A stretch of DNA of 40,900 nucleotides from Marinobacter sp. ELB17 (GCF_000169375.1 NZ_AAXY01000030.1:1-40900); one strand, 5' to 3'. Shown: positions 6,740 to 14,556, numbered from the stretch's first letter. Notes: generated by a model from the letters alone, not told the origin. A program made the numbers and translations.

Positions 6740-8244
6740 ATCTGTGCCTCCTGACTGTTGATCGAGGACAGTAGCTCGTCGTAGCTCACTAAGGTGTGTT
6801 GGCTTGATGCAGAGCACTTGAGGTCTGGGTTGCCGCGAAGGTAGCGTGACTGGATCTCGGTAATGGACGCGAACCGGCCTGCTTGGGCCTCAATCAGCAG
6901 ATCCTCCCCCAGCGACTGTTCATCATCGTACTCGAAGGCCAGTCGCAATGTTGTCACGATCCATTTGCAGGCTTCTCGGGCTTCAAGGTGCGTATCCGCA
7001 AGCTGCCAGAGTTGACGGTAGTTGTCGTCCGGGAGTAAGTCATCACGCAACTGAGAGTAACGGAAGGCCTGCGGCTTCGAGGCCAGCGAGCGGATAACGT
7101 GCCGGTAATTGACGCTGCGGGCGCGATTCTCGCCAGGTTTGGGGTAAATGCGCGGTAATGTCAGTGCCGGCTGCTGTCCGACGAACAGCACCAGCTTGTC
7201 GTGGTGCAACCGGATTTGTACCGACTCTCCAATCAGCCGCGATGGCACGGTGTAAACAACGCGCCGGACTTCGATCGTTGAGCTGCGCGTCACCTTAAAG
7301 TGGAGGGTCTGATACTCGGCCGCCGTAAACTCCGGCAGAGGCTGCAAGGCCGCCTGCTCTTCAAGCGCGCGCGATCGGTTGCGCTGATTGAGCTTGTCGA
7401 CAACGCGATCAATAAAAGCCTGATAGTGCGCAACACCGTCGAAGTCACTGTGACCGCGCAATAACAACTGTTGTGCCAAGCGTTTCTTGAGCGAGCCATT
7501 GGCGCACTCCACTACGCCGTTTTCATGGGACTGCCCCAGATTATTGCGAGTGGGTGTCATGCGGTAATGCTGGCACAGCTCGCTATAAGCCTCAGTCCAC
7601 ACGTTTTGACGGTTATTGCGTGCCGCGCTTAAGCTGTCGGTGCGGTGCTCAATGGGACTGCCACCCACCTGTTGTAAGGCTCGCTGCAAGCCCGCCGCCA
7701 GAGCCGCATAACTCTCACCACCTTGAACGACGGTAACCGAGCGCCAACCGCTGTAGGCCAATCGAAATTGATAGAGCAGGTGTGGAAAGGTCTTGGATTG
7801 AATCGTAACCGGGTTGTCGGGGTGGGTAAAATCAGAAAACCCCTGTTGCGCCACAACCGCCTGCTGGCGAAAAATGACCTCGCGTTCCGGCCCGTGTAGC
7901 GCCCGCCAGAGCTTCACACGGCGTTGCAGGGTGCGCAGAATGGTCTGATCGTAGTGCTCAGGGTAATGCTCTTGCAGATAATCAAGCAGAGTTGTACCGG
8001 TCAGCTTAGGCTCATTTTCTAACAGATGGAGCAACTCTGTTTCCCAAACCGCTTCCAGTGGATCTTCTCGGGTACGCCATTGCCGCTCGGTGTCAAGGCA
8101 GGGTTTTTGTGCTGATGTCTCGATGCGTCGCCCAGATCGGACAGAAACGCCTGCCTTGGCGGCAGCTACTTCTTGGCTTGCGCCATTTTGTCGGTGCTGC
8201 ATGTACAGCTCCTCTTGTCGGTTGGTTATGTGTTGACCAGGCAC
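6736..8244 (-). CDS. istA: IstA-like transposase of element B
   Basis: About 502 residues. The GTG at 8244 is preferred: it follows GGAG at six bases and gives the typical IstA start V-P-G-Q-H-I-T-N. An ATG at 8289 would add 15 residues. An N-terminal helix-turn-helix region (AVAAAKAGVS-like) is followed by an rve-type core with candidate catalytic acids in FSDFTH, HRTDSLSAA and NGVVECANG. Cuts and joins the IS ends together with IstB. Confidence 0.9.
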   Translation of the reverse strand: MPGQHITNRQEELYMQHRQNGASQEVAAAKAGVSVRSGRRIETSAQKPCLDTERQWRTREDPLEAVWETELLHLLENEPKLTGTTLLDYLQEHYPEHYDQTILRTLQRRVKLWRALHGPEREVIFRQQAVVAQQGFSDFTHPDNPVTIQSKTFPHLLYQFRLAYSGWRSVTVVQGGESYAALAAGLQRALQQVGGSPIEHRTDSLSAARNNRQNVWTEAYSELCQHYRMTPTRNNLGQSHENGVVECANGSLKKRLAQQLLLRGHSDFDGVAHYQAFIDRVVDKLNQRNRSRALEEQAALQPLPEFTAAEYQTLHFKVTRSSTIEVRRVVYTVPSRLIGESVQIRLHHDKLVLFVGQQPALTLPRIYPKPGENRARSVNYRHVIRSLASKPQAFRYSQLRDDLLPDDNYRQLWQLADTHLEAREACKWIVTTLRLAFEYDDEQSLGEDLLIEAQAGRFASITEIQSRYLRGNPDLKCSASSQHTLVSYDELLSSINSQEAQI

Positions 8245-8338
8245 CTTGTGCTCCACAGTGGAAAACAAAGTACCGATTGTTACACCCAACCGGCCAAGAT
8301 AATTGTCGTTAACCGGTCATCCTAATTGTCGCCGAACA

Positions 8339-8344
8339 CCTCCA
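8339..8344. repeat. Target-site duplication CCTCCA, right
   Basis: Partner of 5919-5924. Confidence 0.85.
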
Positions 8345-9425
8345 CTTCCTTCTTGATCAGGGTGTAGGGTACCGAGTAGTAATGCCCGTCAACGGCTATG
8401 TGGTAGTCGATGTTCACCCGAGCCTTCTTCCACTCTGCGTAGACATACGGCTCTGCCGGTAGCGGCTGTAGAACGGGCTTGTCCAGTTGTTCGAAGTGGT
8501 CACGCCGGCAGCCGGGTAACTTCCGGAAGGGGCGGTTGTTGAGTTTCTCCAGCAGCTCACGGAGGGTTGCATTGAGCTGCCCGAGCGAGAAGTGCTGACG
8601 GTGGCGCAGCGCCGCCAGGATCCAGCGTTCGACGATCAGCACACCGCCTTCCACCTTGGCTTTATCACGTGGCTTTCGGACCCTCGTAGGGACAACGGCC
8701 ACGCCGTAATGGGCGGCCATGTCCTGGTAGGTCGGGTTGAGATCCGGCTCGTATCGGTGAGCTTTGGTCACACCGGATTTTAGGTTATCCGGAATTACCA
8801 GTTCAGGCACTCCCATGAGGAATTCGAAGACCCGGATGTGGGAGCCAATCCAGTCCGGCAGCTTCTGGCTCCAGGTGGCTTCGGCGTAGGTGTAATTGGA
8901 AGCGCCCATAACCGCCACAAAGATCTGCGCCTCGTGGATCTCTCCGGTGGTGCGGTCAATGACGGGCACGGTCTGGCCGGCGTAGTCCACAAACAGCTTC
9001 TCACCCGCTCTATGGTCTTGGCGCATCACCAGGTCCAACTTGCCCTGCCAGGCCCGGTAGCGCTCGCAGAACCAGCTGTACTGATACCCCTCTGGGTTTG
9101 CCTGCCGGTACTCCTGCCAGAGCAGGAACAGAGTGACGTATTTACCCTTCAGTTCATCGTGAATCTGCTTCCAGTCCGGTATGCCTCGGACCTGAGCCGG
9201 CAAGTCTGGGGGTGGCGGAAACAGCATTTGTTCTAGGCGAGCCTCCCCCAGATCCTCCGGCAATGGCCAGTTCAGACCGGCTTCGGCCAAACGCCGAAGA
9301 TACTCGCTTACCGTGGGGCGGCTGACGCCGCAGGCCGCCGCAATCTGTCGGTTGCTTAGCCCTCGCTCCCATTTCAGGCGAAGGACTTCTTTGATCTTAC
9401 GCATGGATAACCTCTTTGCTGGCAT
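8339..9425 (-). pseudogene. istA: IstA of element A, 5' part
   Basis: N-terminal about 360 codons of an IS21 transposase starting MPAKRLSMRKIKEV, with the helix-turn-helix LSNRQIAAACGVSRPTV at about residue 20-37 and an rve core (FVDYAGQTVPV, VIPDNLKSGV, KAKVEGGV). GGAG lies eight bases before the ATG. Element B breaks it after the V-E-V block, where the reading frame runs a few codons into element B and stops. Confidence 0.92.
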
Positions 9426-9610
9426 CTGATCTTCTCCGGATGAAAAGACTCAGAGTACCGTTAAGTTATCCCGCGTCGGACGGTTTCGATGGGGCGGACC
9501 AGGCAACCTGCCGGGGTGGCAGCTTTGCCGTGGAATCAGTGGCAGCTTTCGCGTGGAATGGGTGGCAGGCTTCGTCTGGAATCAGTGGCAACCTTGGTCT
9601 GGAATACGCA

Positions 9611-9615
9611 AACAC
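9611..9615. repeat. Target-site duplication AACAC, right
   Basis: Partner of 4588-4592. Confidence 0.85.
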
Positions 9616-9624
9616 ATTCGATAG

Positions 9625-9635
9625 CTGGAAACTGC
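9625..9635 (+). repeat. Cassette site CTGGAAACTGC
   Basis: Second copy of the 2700 site, separated from its upstream gene by the IS insertion. Confidence 0.65.
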
Positions 9636-9638
9636 GCA

Positions 9639-9827
9639 ATGAGAACCAGGATCACCGAAGAATACATCGAGGAAAAGGTAGAGGCCTATAACGTGGCTAT
9701 CGAAGCTCTTCGTGAACATGAGCCAATGTCAGATGGTGATCCGAAAATGGCAAAGAAATTGCGCGAACAGTTGGCGAACAAACTTGATCGGGAGATCAAC
9801 CGGTGGCTTGCCGAACACGGACGCTGA
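9639..9827 (+). CDS. Small helical protein (family 9, second copy)
   Basis: 62 residues, same as 2714-2902 except N for Y at RE-I-N-R-W. With the gene at 4392 it forms a duplicated two-cassette block (2490-2902). The copies diverge after GGGAACCG. Confidence 0.65.
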   Translation: MRTRITEEYIEEKVEAYNVAIEALREHEPMSDGDPKMAKKLREQLANKLDREINRWLAEHGR

Positions 9828-9835
9828 AACAGCAT

Positions 9836-9845
9836 AGGGAACCGA
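9836..9845 (+). repeat. Cassette site AGGGAACCGA (one base short)
   Basis: Counterpart of 2911. Sequence beyond it leads to a different gene. Confidence 0.6.
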
Positions 9846-9847
9846 TC

Positions 9848-9952
9848 ATGTCTGGATCTATTAATGTGAAGTGTCCGCATTGCGGTAAGTCAGCGCTATG
9901 CAGCCCGAGTAAAGGCATTTGGTGTTCTCATTGCAAAAACGGTCACGCCTAA
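9848..9952 (+). CDS. 34-residue zinc-ribbon protein
   Basis: The small ORF contains CPHCG at residues 9-13 and CSHCK at 26-30, a four-cysteine zinc ribbon that fills the whole protein. ATG is two bases behind the site and the stop is followed six bases later by the next site. Size and placement fit a genuine cassette gene. Role unknown; such ribbons bind nucleic acid or protein. Confidence 0.6.
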   Translation: MSGSINVKCPHCGKSALCSPSKGIWCSHCKNGHA

Positions 9953-9958
9953 TTTCCA

Positions 9959-9969
9959 TGGGAAAACGT
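9959..9969 (+). repeat. Cassette site TGGGAAAACGT
   Basis: Six bases after the zinc-ribbon stop. Confidence 0.75.
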
Positions 9970-9984
9970 TGCCGAGGCTTTGGT

Positions 9985-10179
9985 ATGGGTCAGGTTGGGA
10001 GTGACGCTCTTGTCCTTTCGTCAACAGGATTTCACAGCAAGCAACACATCGGCAGCGTGGGTGTCGCGGTAATGCGCTTGTCGGCCACGGGCACTATTCG
10101 ATGGGTGCTTCGCTTTTCATCAAGTCTACTTAGCAATGAAGAAGGTTTATACGATGACAATGAGCTGCAATGGATCTGA
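9985..10179 (+). CDS. Hypothetical small protein
   Basis: 64 residues starting MGQVGSDALVL. The ATG at 9985 has CGAGG upstream; an earlier in-frame ATG at 9958 lies in the site. Composition is ordinary, with no recognised domain and no copy elsewhere. There is no cassette site between it and the following ASCH gene. Confidence 0.45.
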   Translation: MGQVGSDALVLSSTGFHSKQHIGSVGVAVMRLSATGTIRWVLRFSSSLLSNEEGLYDDNELQWI

Positions 10180-10196
10180 AATAGCAGTAGAACGTC

Positions 10197-10478
10197 ATGC
10201 CAGTCCGTAAGCGGATTTTGCACCTTCCAGTAAAAGCCGAATACGATCAAATGAAGGACGGTGCCAAGCTCTTTGAGTACCGATTACAGACAGACTACTG
10301 GCGGAAAAGATTAGAGGGCCGGGTGTACGACGAAGTTCATATTAAACTGGGCTACCCAGCGGCAAATGATCGAGATCGAATACTGGTTCGTCCGTGGCGA
10401 GGCTTTAAATCCCAGAATATCGAACACAAACACTTCGGACCTGGCGAAAAAGCCGTATATGCGATCCGGGTCAACTAA
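10197..10478 (+). CDS. ASCH-domain protein (intact copy)
   Basis: 93 residues spanning one ASCH domain: ILHLPVKAEYDQMKDGAK, FEYR, YW-KRLEGRVYDEV. ASCH proteins have a PUA-like fold and bind RNA or modified nucleosides; some are amidohydrolases of N4-acetylcytidine. The truncated copies at 282 and 16699 match only from codon 38 onward. No site precedes it: the 17-base gap after 10179 carries none, so two genes may share one cassette here. Confidence 0.75.
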   Translation: MPVRKRILHLPVKAEYDQMKDGAKLFEYRLQTDYWRKRLEGRVYDEVHIKLGYPAANDRDRILVRPWRGFKSQNIEHKHFGPGEKAVYAIRVN

Positions 10479-10489
10479 TGGGAGATCGT
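10479..10489 (+). repeat. Cassette site TGGGAGATCGT
   Basis: Abuts TAA of the intact ASCH gene. Confidence 0.7.
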
Positions 10490-10538
10490 ACAACGTGCCA
10501 ATAATCGGATATCTAATAGTTAAATCGAGGGCGATGCC

Positions 10539-10766
10539 ATGAGCTACGAAACCCAATATGCAGCACGAATGATGATGAAAGGGCAGCATGCTGAGGAATC
10601 CCCGGCTGCCAATGAACGGAGACGACTGGAAAATATTGCGCTGGATCTGGCCGAGGCTGACGTAAAAAGTGCCTTCTCATCCGGCATAACCCCTCATAAC
10701 GCGAAAGAGATCTTAACGTATCAACGCAACCGGATTGCCATCCGAAAATCAGAACTGGGGTTTTGA
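10539..10766 (+). CDS. Small soluble helical protein (family 3, second copy)
   Basis: Encodes the same 75 residues as 531-758 and 16949-17176. The leader reads GATGCC before the ATG, as in the 16949 copy, whereas the first copy has GATGGC. Followed by a different cassette from the other two. Confidence 0.7.
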   Translation: MSYETQYAARMMMKGQHAEESPAANERRRLENIALDLAEADVKSAFSSGITPHNAKEILTYQRNRIAIRKSELGF

Positions 10767-10793
10767 CCCCTTTATTTTGGGGGAGAGCCAACA

Positions 10794-10804
10794 TGGGAAG
10801 CCGA
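10794..10804 (+). repeat. Cassette site TGGGAAGCCGA
   Basis: Left flank identical to 786 and 17204, right flank different from both. Confidence 0.8.
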
Positions 10805-10842
10805 GGTTTCCGAGCCGGCGACCCAAAAATCTGTCCTACTTT

Positions 10843-10856
10843 GTCGATCGATCGAC
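10843..10856. promoter_or_regulatory. Perfect 14-bp palindrome GTCGATCGATCGAC
   Basis: Begins inside a TTGTCG hexamer (10841) and lies 15 bases before CATACT (10862-10867). Together they could be a weak promoter with an operator, an arrangement like that of the toxin-antitoxin promoter at 3401. The spacing is short, so this is tentative. Confidence 0.3.
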
Positions 10857-10898
10857 TATGGCATACTGAGGGAAATCACGCAGACAAGGATTATAAAC

Positions 10899-10909
10899 AT
10901 GGAAATCGA
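10899..10909 (+). repeat. Cassette site ATGGAAATCGA
   Basis: Two bases after a TAA. Another weak match (AGGGAAATCAC) is at 10869. Confidence 0.45.
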
Positions 10910-11172
10910 AATGACTTTTGAAGAATTCAAGGCATCCGGCAATCTAGTGCATTTCAACGACCTTACTTACTGAAGAACAGAAGGACTGGGCCGTTAATTA
11001 TGATGGCTGCGAGGTGATCTTATACCTGAACGGGAGCGGGCCAGCGTTGTGTAAAGAAGGCGACGTGTACTGGTTCGAGGACTATAAAGAGCGGTTCACA
11101 GGAAGCAAGGAAGATATGGAACGCAAGTATTTCGATTTCTGCCGGGAAATGATTGTCTCCGACACGGAGTAG
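10899..11172 (+). pseudogene. Frameshifted small acidic protein gene
   Basis: The frame opening at 10899 (or 10911, MTFEEFKAS) stops at TGA after HFNDLTY. Deleting one of two tandem TTAC copies in CTTACTTACTG (about 10965-10973) restores HFNDLTEEQKDW and a continuous 89-codon frame to the TAG at 11172. A recent 4-bp duplication therefore broke it. The restored product is acidic, with YWFEDYKERF; family not recognised. Confidence 0.65.
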
Positions 11173-11411
11173 CGTTTCAAGCAAGCCTGATTCAGCGGCC
11201 CGACTGGCCTGAATAGTTAACGAAAATGCCAAACCGATCCTAAGCCATTTAGCTTAATTGTGGCGGGATTTTTTCCAGCCTCAGCATTTCCGTGAGGGTA
11301 GATATCGCATTCTTTCAGATACTGAAAACTTATATAATGGGCATGTAATGTAATAGAAAGATAAAGAGCCAGTTGGCTGGGAAAAATCTAAACCTTATAG
11401 TGAGAGTGATT
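11173..11411 (+). other. Intergenic stretch in the array
   Basis: No convincing gene. Contains the inverted repeat TAAGC-CATTTA-GCTTA (about 11241-11256) followed by GGCGGGATTTTTT, which could be a weak terminator, and TATAAT at 11333-11338, which could be a -10 box for the 11412 gene; no good -35 is apparent. One of the largest gaps in the array, without a site. Confidence 0.3.
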
Positions 11412-11705
11412 ATGACAATTGATCGTAAGTTTGAAATTGCAGCTAAAAATCCAGTTAATGGAAAGACGTACACCCATAAGGATTCCTTGTTGCTTTGCGC
11501 TAAAGACCGCGCAGTTCCTGCGGCACTTCGCACTTACAAAGAGGAGTGTGTAAAGCTGGGCTCTAATCCAGAGCACGTTGAGAGCATTGATCTTTTAATT
11601 GCTCGCGTTGAGCAGTATCAAAAGGATATTGAATCCAAAATACCAGACACGCTTGGCGCGGAGCTTGAACGCTGCATCGGTGGGGTTGGCGTCGAAAGCG
11701 AATAA
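11412..11705 (+). CDS. Hypothetical small soluble protein
   Basis: 97 residues, helical, with single cysteines but no metal motif. GAGAG precedes the ATG. The gene has a possible TATAAT box upstream instead of a nearby cassette site, so it may be expressed separately. No copy in the window. Confidence 0.6.
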   Translation: MTIDRKFEIAAKNPVNGKTYTHKDSLLLCAKDRAVPAALRTYKEECVKLGSNPEHVESIDLLIARVEQYQKDIESKIPDTLGAELERCIGGVGVESE

Positions 11706-11773
11706 AAGTGAGTGGTCGTCCTTCCGCATTAACAGGGGACAAGAAATTAACATTCGGTTGTCTGCAGATAGCA

Positions 11774-11784
11774 TTGGAAATCGG
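11774..11784 (+). repeat. Cassette site TTGGAAATCGG
   Basis: Downstream sequence is shared with 19843 from AATCGG onward; upstream sequence is unrelated. Confidence 0.8.
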
Positions 11785-11892
11785 TATCGAGCCAATAATT
11801 ACGTCGTTGTAAGACTTGCAGGTTTTGAAAGTCGTGTGACGATTTAATGCAAAATCAACTGATAAATAGTTGCGTGAAAAACGGAGAAGTGG

Positions 11893-12147
11893 ATGTCGAT
11901 AAATTTCAAAACCACCCTGTTGCTTATATTGACCCCATTCTTGATCTTTTGGGGCTGGCAAGTTGGTATTGGTTTAGCGGGCTTGCTGTTTGGCTCTGGG
12001 ACTGAATTATTCATCGTGGCGCCGTCTCACTTCGGTTGGTATATCGCTGCGCTTATTCTGGTCAGCCTCAAGCTGATCGCAATTACTGCGAACTCAGCAC
12101 GGCTCTGGGTGTTCAACTGGATCAGCGATGACCAGGCAAATAATTAG
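11893..12147 (+). CDS. Small two-helix membrane protein (family 10, first copy)
   Basis: 84 residues with hydrophobic segments at about 7-33 and 48-66. GGAG lies six bases before the ATG. The 108-base leader between site and ATG is identical in the copy at 19961-20215. In this copy only, the leader is in frame with an upstream reading frame ending VVVRLAGFESRVTI, so it may hold the tail of a lost gene. Confidence 0.7.
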   Translation: MSINFKTTLLLILTPFLIFWGWQVGIGLAGLLFGSGTELFIVAPSHFGWYIAALILVSLKLIAITANSARLWVFNWISDDQANN

Positions 12148-12149
12148 GA

Positions 12150-12160
12150 TTGGAAATCGG
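12150..12160 (+). repeat. Cassette site TTGGAAATCGG
   Basis: Same as at 20218; the copies diverge one base after the site. Confidence 0.8.
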
Positions 12161-12239
12161 CGTCCTGCCCCCGGCTGATATTTAACGGGTTGTGATGCGC
12201 TGACATACAGTGACAGGTAGGAAGTTTGGGAGAGGGATT

Positions 12240-12518
12240 ATGGGCGATCAGAAAAGCCACGGACTGGTGCCGACCCAGTGGATTGAAACCAAGACTGGGG
12301 CCAGGATCGAGCGCACGTCGCGGCCGGAGGATACCCCAACTTTTGCGGTTCGGATGCATGGTAACTGCTTAAGTCGTGATGGTGAATGGGAGTTGGAGCC
12401 ACAACCATCCAGCCGCGACGACGAGTTTTTGGAAAAGCATCGGTGGACTGACCTTTCGGAAGCCGAAAAGGCTCTCCGAGACGCAGATTATTCACCATTC
12501 TTTGGCCCAGCGGCTTAA
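12240..12518 (+). CDS. Hypothetical small protein
   Basis: 92 residues, hydrophilic, rich in charged residues and proline. The ATG at 12240 follows GGGAGAGGG at four bases. A 79-base leader without a gene separates it from its site. No relative in the window. Confidence 0.6.
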   Translation: MGDQKSHGLVPTQWIETKTGARIERTSRPEDTPTFAVRMHGNCLSRDGEWELEPQPSSRDDEFLEKHRWTDLSEAEKALRDADYSPFFGPAA

Positions 12519-12529
12519 TTGGAATTCGC
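12519..12529 (+). repeat. Cassette site TTGGAATTCGC
   Basis: Abuts TAA at 12516-12518. Confidence 0.8.
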
Positions 12530-12578
12530 CGGCCCGACCGCCTGTATCGACATTCATTAGTCAGGAGACTCGCTAAGC

Positions 12579-12854
12579 GTGAGCAAGACACAATCCAGCT
12601 TCTATCGTCGTCTTTACGTCGCCCACCTCATTGACACTGGCGTGAGCACCGTGCCGGCGATTATGCGGGTAACAGGCATGCCTAGGCGCACTGCGCAGGG
12701 CACGATCGCTGCGCTGGGCGAAATCGGAGTTGTCTGTGAGTTCGTCGGCCCGACCAAGACCGGAAATTACAGAATTAACGACTGGGGCCCGATCAAGGAA
12801 GAATGGATTCGAAATCACTTGCAGCACCTTATTGAAGTGCTACAATATCCATAA
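12579..12854 (+). CDS. Winged helix-turn-helix protein (family 11, first copy)
   Basis: 91 residues starting at GTG. VPAIMRVTGMPRRTAQGTI is a clear recognition-helix region (about 25-45), followed by a wing-like KTGNYRINDWGPI segment. This layout is a known small helix-turn-helix family of Gammaproteobacteria, so it is probably a DNA-binding regulator. The paralogue at 15033-15308 is about 90 percent identical in protein, but the DNA upstream has diverged. AGGAG lies about nine bases before the GTG. Confidence 0.75.
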   Translation: MSKTQSSFYRRLYVAHLIDTGVSTVPAIMRVTGMPRRTAQGTIAALGEIGVVCEFVGPTKTGNYRINDWGPIKEEWIRNHLQHLIEVLQYP

Positions 12855-12862
12855 ATTGATTG

Positions 12863-12873
12863 TTGGAATTCGG
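12863..12873 (+). repeat. Cassette site TTGGAATTCGG
   Basis: Eight bases after the stop; matches the site behind the paralogue (15317). Confidence 0.85.
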
Positions 12874-12883
12874 GAGAATTTGA

Positions 12884-13339
12884 ATGAGTAGTAAACAGAT
12901 GAGTTTTGGTAAATTTATCGCCACCGGCAGCGTTGCGATTGTGGCCGCCCTAGCCGTTCTTCATTTTACCTGGGCAGGCCCCCAAATTGAGCAGAAGGAG
13001 AAAATGATCGCGCTGGTCAACTCGGCTCACGCCGTTCAAATCATGGCCATTCAGAATTACGCGCTTATGCCTGACGCCAGCGCCTCATCCATTGACTTGA
13101 ACAGAGCATTCCCGAACACGAACTCGATGAACAATCTCCTTCGCCTATCCGGCGAGACAGGTATCAGAATAAAAACCGAGTTTGGTGAAAGCTCCATGGG
13201 CAACGCGCTTGCATTATCTAACTACGTTCTGACGGGAAATGGTCAGCCGCAGTTTTTGGAATTAGAAGAACTTCGAGATGTGATCAGTGAACGCCGAGAG
13301 CGTTTAATGGATTCGGTGCCGCTTTGGCCTTGGTCGTAA
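12884..13339 (+). CDS. Membrane-anchored protein (family 12, first copy)
   Basis: 151 residues. One hydrophobic segment (about 12-30) is followed by an outside domain with H-V-Q-x-x-A-I-Q-x-Y-A-L-M-P and a conserved end, DSVPLWP. The anchor-then-helix layout is loosely pilin-like but lacks a prepilin cleavage site. The paralogue at 17501-17947 shares the whole architecture. It is larger than most cassette products. Function unknown. Confidence 0.7.
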   Translation: MSSKQMSFGKFIATGSVAIVAALAVLHFTWAGPQIEQKEKMIALVNSAHAVQIMAIQNYALMPDASASSIDLNRAFPNTNSMNNLLRLSGETGIRIKTEFGESSMGNALALSNYVLTGNGQPQFLELEELRDVISERRERLMDSVPLWPWS

Positions 13340-13341
13340 CA

Positions 13342-13352
13342 TGGGAATCCGG
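13342..13352 (+). repeat. Cassette site TGGGAATCCGG
   Basis: Two bases after TAA. Confidence 0.85.
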
Positions 13353-13368
13353 GGTTCGATTTTGTCTG

Positions 13369-13628
13369 ATGACTAAGAAATTCAGTTAGATGATCTCCGG
13401 CAACGGGTGTGGGTACATTGCTCTGACGGATCGACGGTTGCTCGGTTTGACAGTCGGTTCGGAATGGATATCCATAGGTCGGTAACTGAGCAGTTGGCTG
13501 GGGCGTCACAGTGTCTCTATTGCACACATGAGCAACCCTCTTTGTCTGACTGGGAAACGTTTCGGTGCAAAGTAGAGCAACATTTTGGGGTGCTGGTTCC
13601 GGCCAGTGCAGTCGAGATTAACTTGTGA
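13369..13628 (+). pseudogene. Small conserved proteobacterial protein, probably frameshifted near its start
   Basis: The ATG at 13369 gives MTKKFS and a stop. Adding one base near 13384 joins MTKKF to QLDDLRQRVWVHCSDGSTVARF, which reads like the normal start of this small protein family (WVHCSDG, DIHR, VTEQLAG, CxYC). The frame from GTG at 13407 remains open for 73 codons and might still be translated. A CLYC pair at about codon 37 of that frame suggests metal binding. Function unknown. Confidence 0.55.
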
Positions 13629-13634
13629 GGCCGG

Positions 13635-13670
13635 GAGATCAACCGCTGGGCTACTGAACATAGCAATTAA
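13635..13670 (+). pseudogene. C-terminal remnant of a family 9 gene
   Basis: Eleven to twelve codons, REINRWATEHSN and stop, matching the end of the 2714 and 9639 products (REINRWLAEHGR). The rest of the gene is missing. Confidence 0.5.
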
Positions 13671-13676
13671 ACAATA

Positions 13677-13687
13677 TTGGAAATTCA
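13677..13687 (+). repeat. Cassette site TTGGAAATTCA
   Basis: Six bases after the remnant stop; the CGG half is degenerate. Confidence 0.6.
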
Positions 13688-13689
13688 GT

Positions 13690-13989
13690 ATGACTGACGA
13701 CAAAAATCATCTGCCCTTTGGACATCTGAGCGACGAGCTAACGATGGCAGGCGGCATATATGCAACACCTGAGCTATCCAAAGTTCTGAATATGGCTCGT
13801 GGAGGTTACCGGCCCGAAGTTGATATGCAAAAGCTTATCGATGGAAAATTTACGACAGGTGAAGGTGTTCTAATAATAAACCCTGATCTGGACGATGCAG
13901 CTATAGCTACTGATATTCGTCGGGCTTTAGAGGCGGCCAAAGGCAAACCATTCCGGGTTGTTCAAGCGCCCGGATCGATCAAAGACTAA
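13690..13989 (+). CDS. Hypothetical small protein
   Basis: 99 residues. The C-terminal part (GVLIINPDLDDAAIATDIRRAL) looks like alternating strand and helix. Starts two bases behind the site. Not recognised; single copy. Confidence 0.6.
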   Translation: MTDDKNHLPFGHLSDELTMAGGIYATPELSKVLNMARGGYRPEVDMQKLIDGKFTTGEGVLIINPDLDDAAIATDIRRALEAAKGKPFRVVQAPGSIKD

Positions 13990-13991
13990 CG

Positions 13992-14002
13992 TGGAAATAC
14001 GA
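13992..14002 (+). repeat. Cassette site TGGAAATACGA
   Basis: Two bases after TAA (13987-13989). A at the fourth position. Confidence 0.7.
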
Positions 14003-14013
14003 AGAGGTTGGTT

Positions 14014-14268
14014 ATGGCTACGAAAAACGCTGCATTTTACAGCTGCAAAGCTGGGCGTCCAGACACAATCAAGAGTCACCGGGCCCAAGCAGCGGCACAG
14101 GCCGTAGCTGGTGAGTTAGGGCAGATTTGGATCACCGAATCAGGCAAGCAGCGCCAGGTGCATATGTCTTCCGCTGGAACCTGGATGACCGTTGAGCCCG
14201 ATAGATATCTCGCAGTTGATTTGAAGGCAGCGCTAAAAACAGAAGGGCTGATCGAGTCGAATATATAA
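14014..14268 (+). CDS. Hypothetical small protein
   Basis: 84 residues, rich in alanine and glutamine in the middle, no membrane segment. GAGG precedes the ATG. Single copy; family unknown. Confidence 0.6.
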   Translation: MATKNAAFYSCKAGRPDTIKSHRAQAAAQAVAGELGQIWITESGKQRQVHMSSAGTWMTVEPDRYLAVDLKAALKTEGLIESNI

Positions 14269-14279
14269 TGGGAATACGG
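14269..14279 (+). repeat. Cassette site TGGGAATACGG
   Basis: Abuts TAA; the stop and site form TAATGGGAA. Same at 20429. Confidence 0.9.
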
Positions 14280-14294
14280 GTGCGGGAGTTCGGC

Positions 14295-14498
14295 ATGAAC
14301 TACGAAGAAGGCGAGACGGTTAGCTGGGAATACGGACACGCTTATTTGAAGGTGGTCAAAATCATTAGGATCGAAGCGTCTCGCGTCAGGCTGCGTGGAA
14401 TTACATCCGAATACTGGATGAAAAGAACCACATTCGATAAGAACCTTGGCAAACCTGTGCCAAGAGCTTCATCGATGGCCACCGCGAATACGCTTTAA
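14295..14498 (+). CDS. Hypothetical small basic protein
   Basis: 67 residues, probably strand-rich (TVSWEYGHAYLKVVKII, SRVRLRGI). CGGGAG lies seven bases before the ATG at 14295; the ATG at 14268 is part of the site. Single copy. Confidence 0.6.
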   Translation: MNYEEGETVSWEYGHAYLKVVKIIRIEASRVRLRGITSEYWMKRTTFDKNLGKPVPRASSMATANTL

Positions 14499-14503
14499 CA
14501 CCA

Positions 14504-14514
14504 TGGGAATTCGG
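14504..14514 (+). repeat. Cassette site TGGGAATTCGG
   Basis: Five bases after TAA. Confidence 0.9.
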
Positions 14515-14556
14515 TTTCAGGGAGATGGCTCGATTAAAGTAAGCACAAAAGCCAAG

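Larger units (their letters stand above)
5925..8338 (-). mobile_element. IS21-family element B (complete)
   Basis: 2414 bp with imperfect terminal inverted repeats starting TGTTCGGCG and continuing with good similarity over about 55 bases up to GGCCGGTTGGGT. Flanked by the 6-bp duplication CCTCCA. Carries istA and istB overlapping by ATGA. A second copy starts at 39981. Inserted in istA of element A, so it arrived later. Confidence 0.92.
4593..9610 (-). mobile_element. IS21-family element A, interrupted by element B
   Basis: Ends are TGCGTA and TACGCA, flanked by AACAC. Both ends carry several repeats of a GCTGCCAC-type block followed by ATTCCA or a variant (4610-4675 and, inverted, 9508-9600). 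Multiple terminal repeats of this kind are typical of IS21 transposase binding sites. It encodes istA (split) and istB on the - strand. Without element B and its target duplication it is about 2.6 kb. Confidence 0.9.

Noticed and set aside
4694..9236. + strand open frames across the IS elements
   Set aside because: Shadows of istA and istB on the other strand.
11848..12003. 52-codon frame starting MQNQLINSCV overlapping the family 10 gene
   Set aside because: Overlaps a better gene with a good ribosome-binding site; identity in the second copy follows from duplication.
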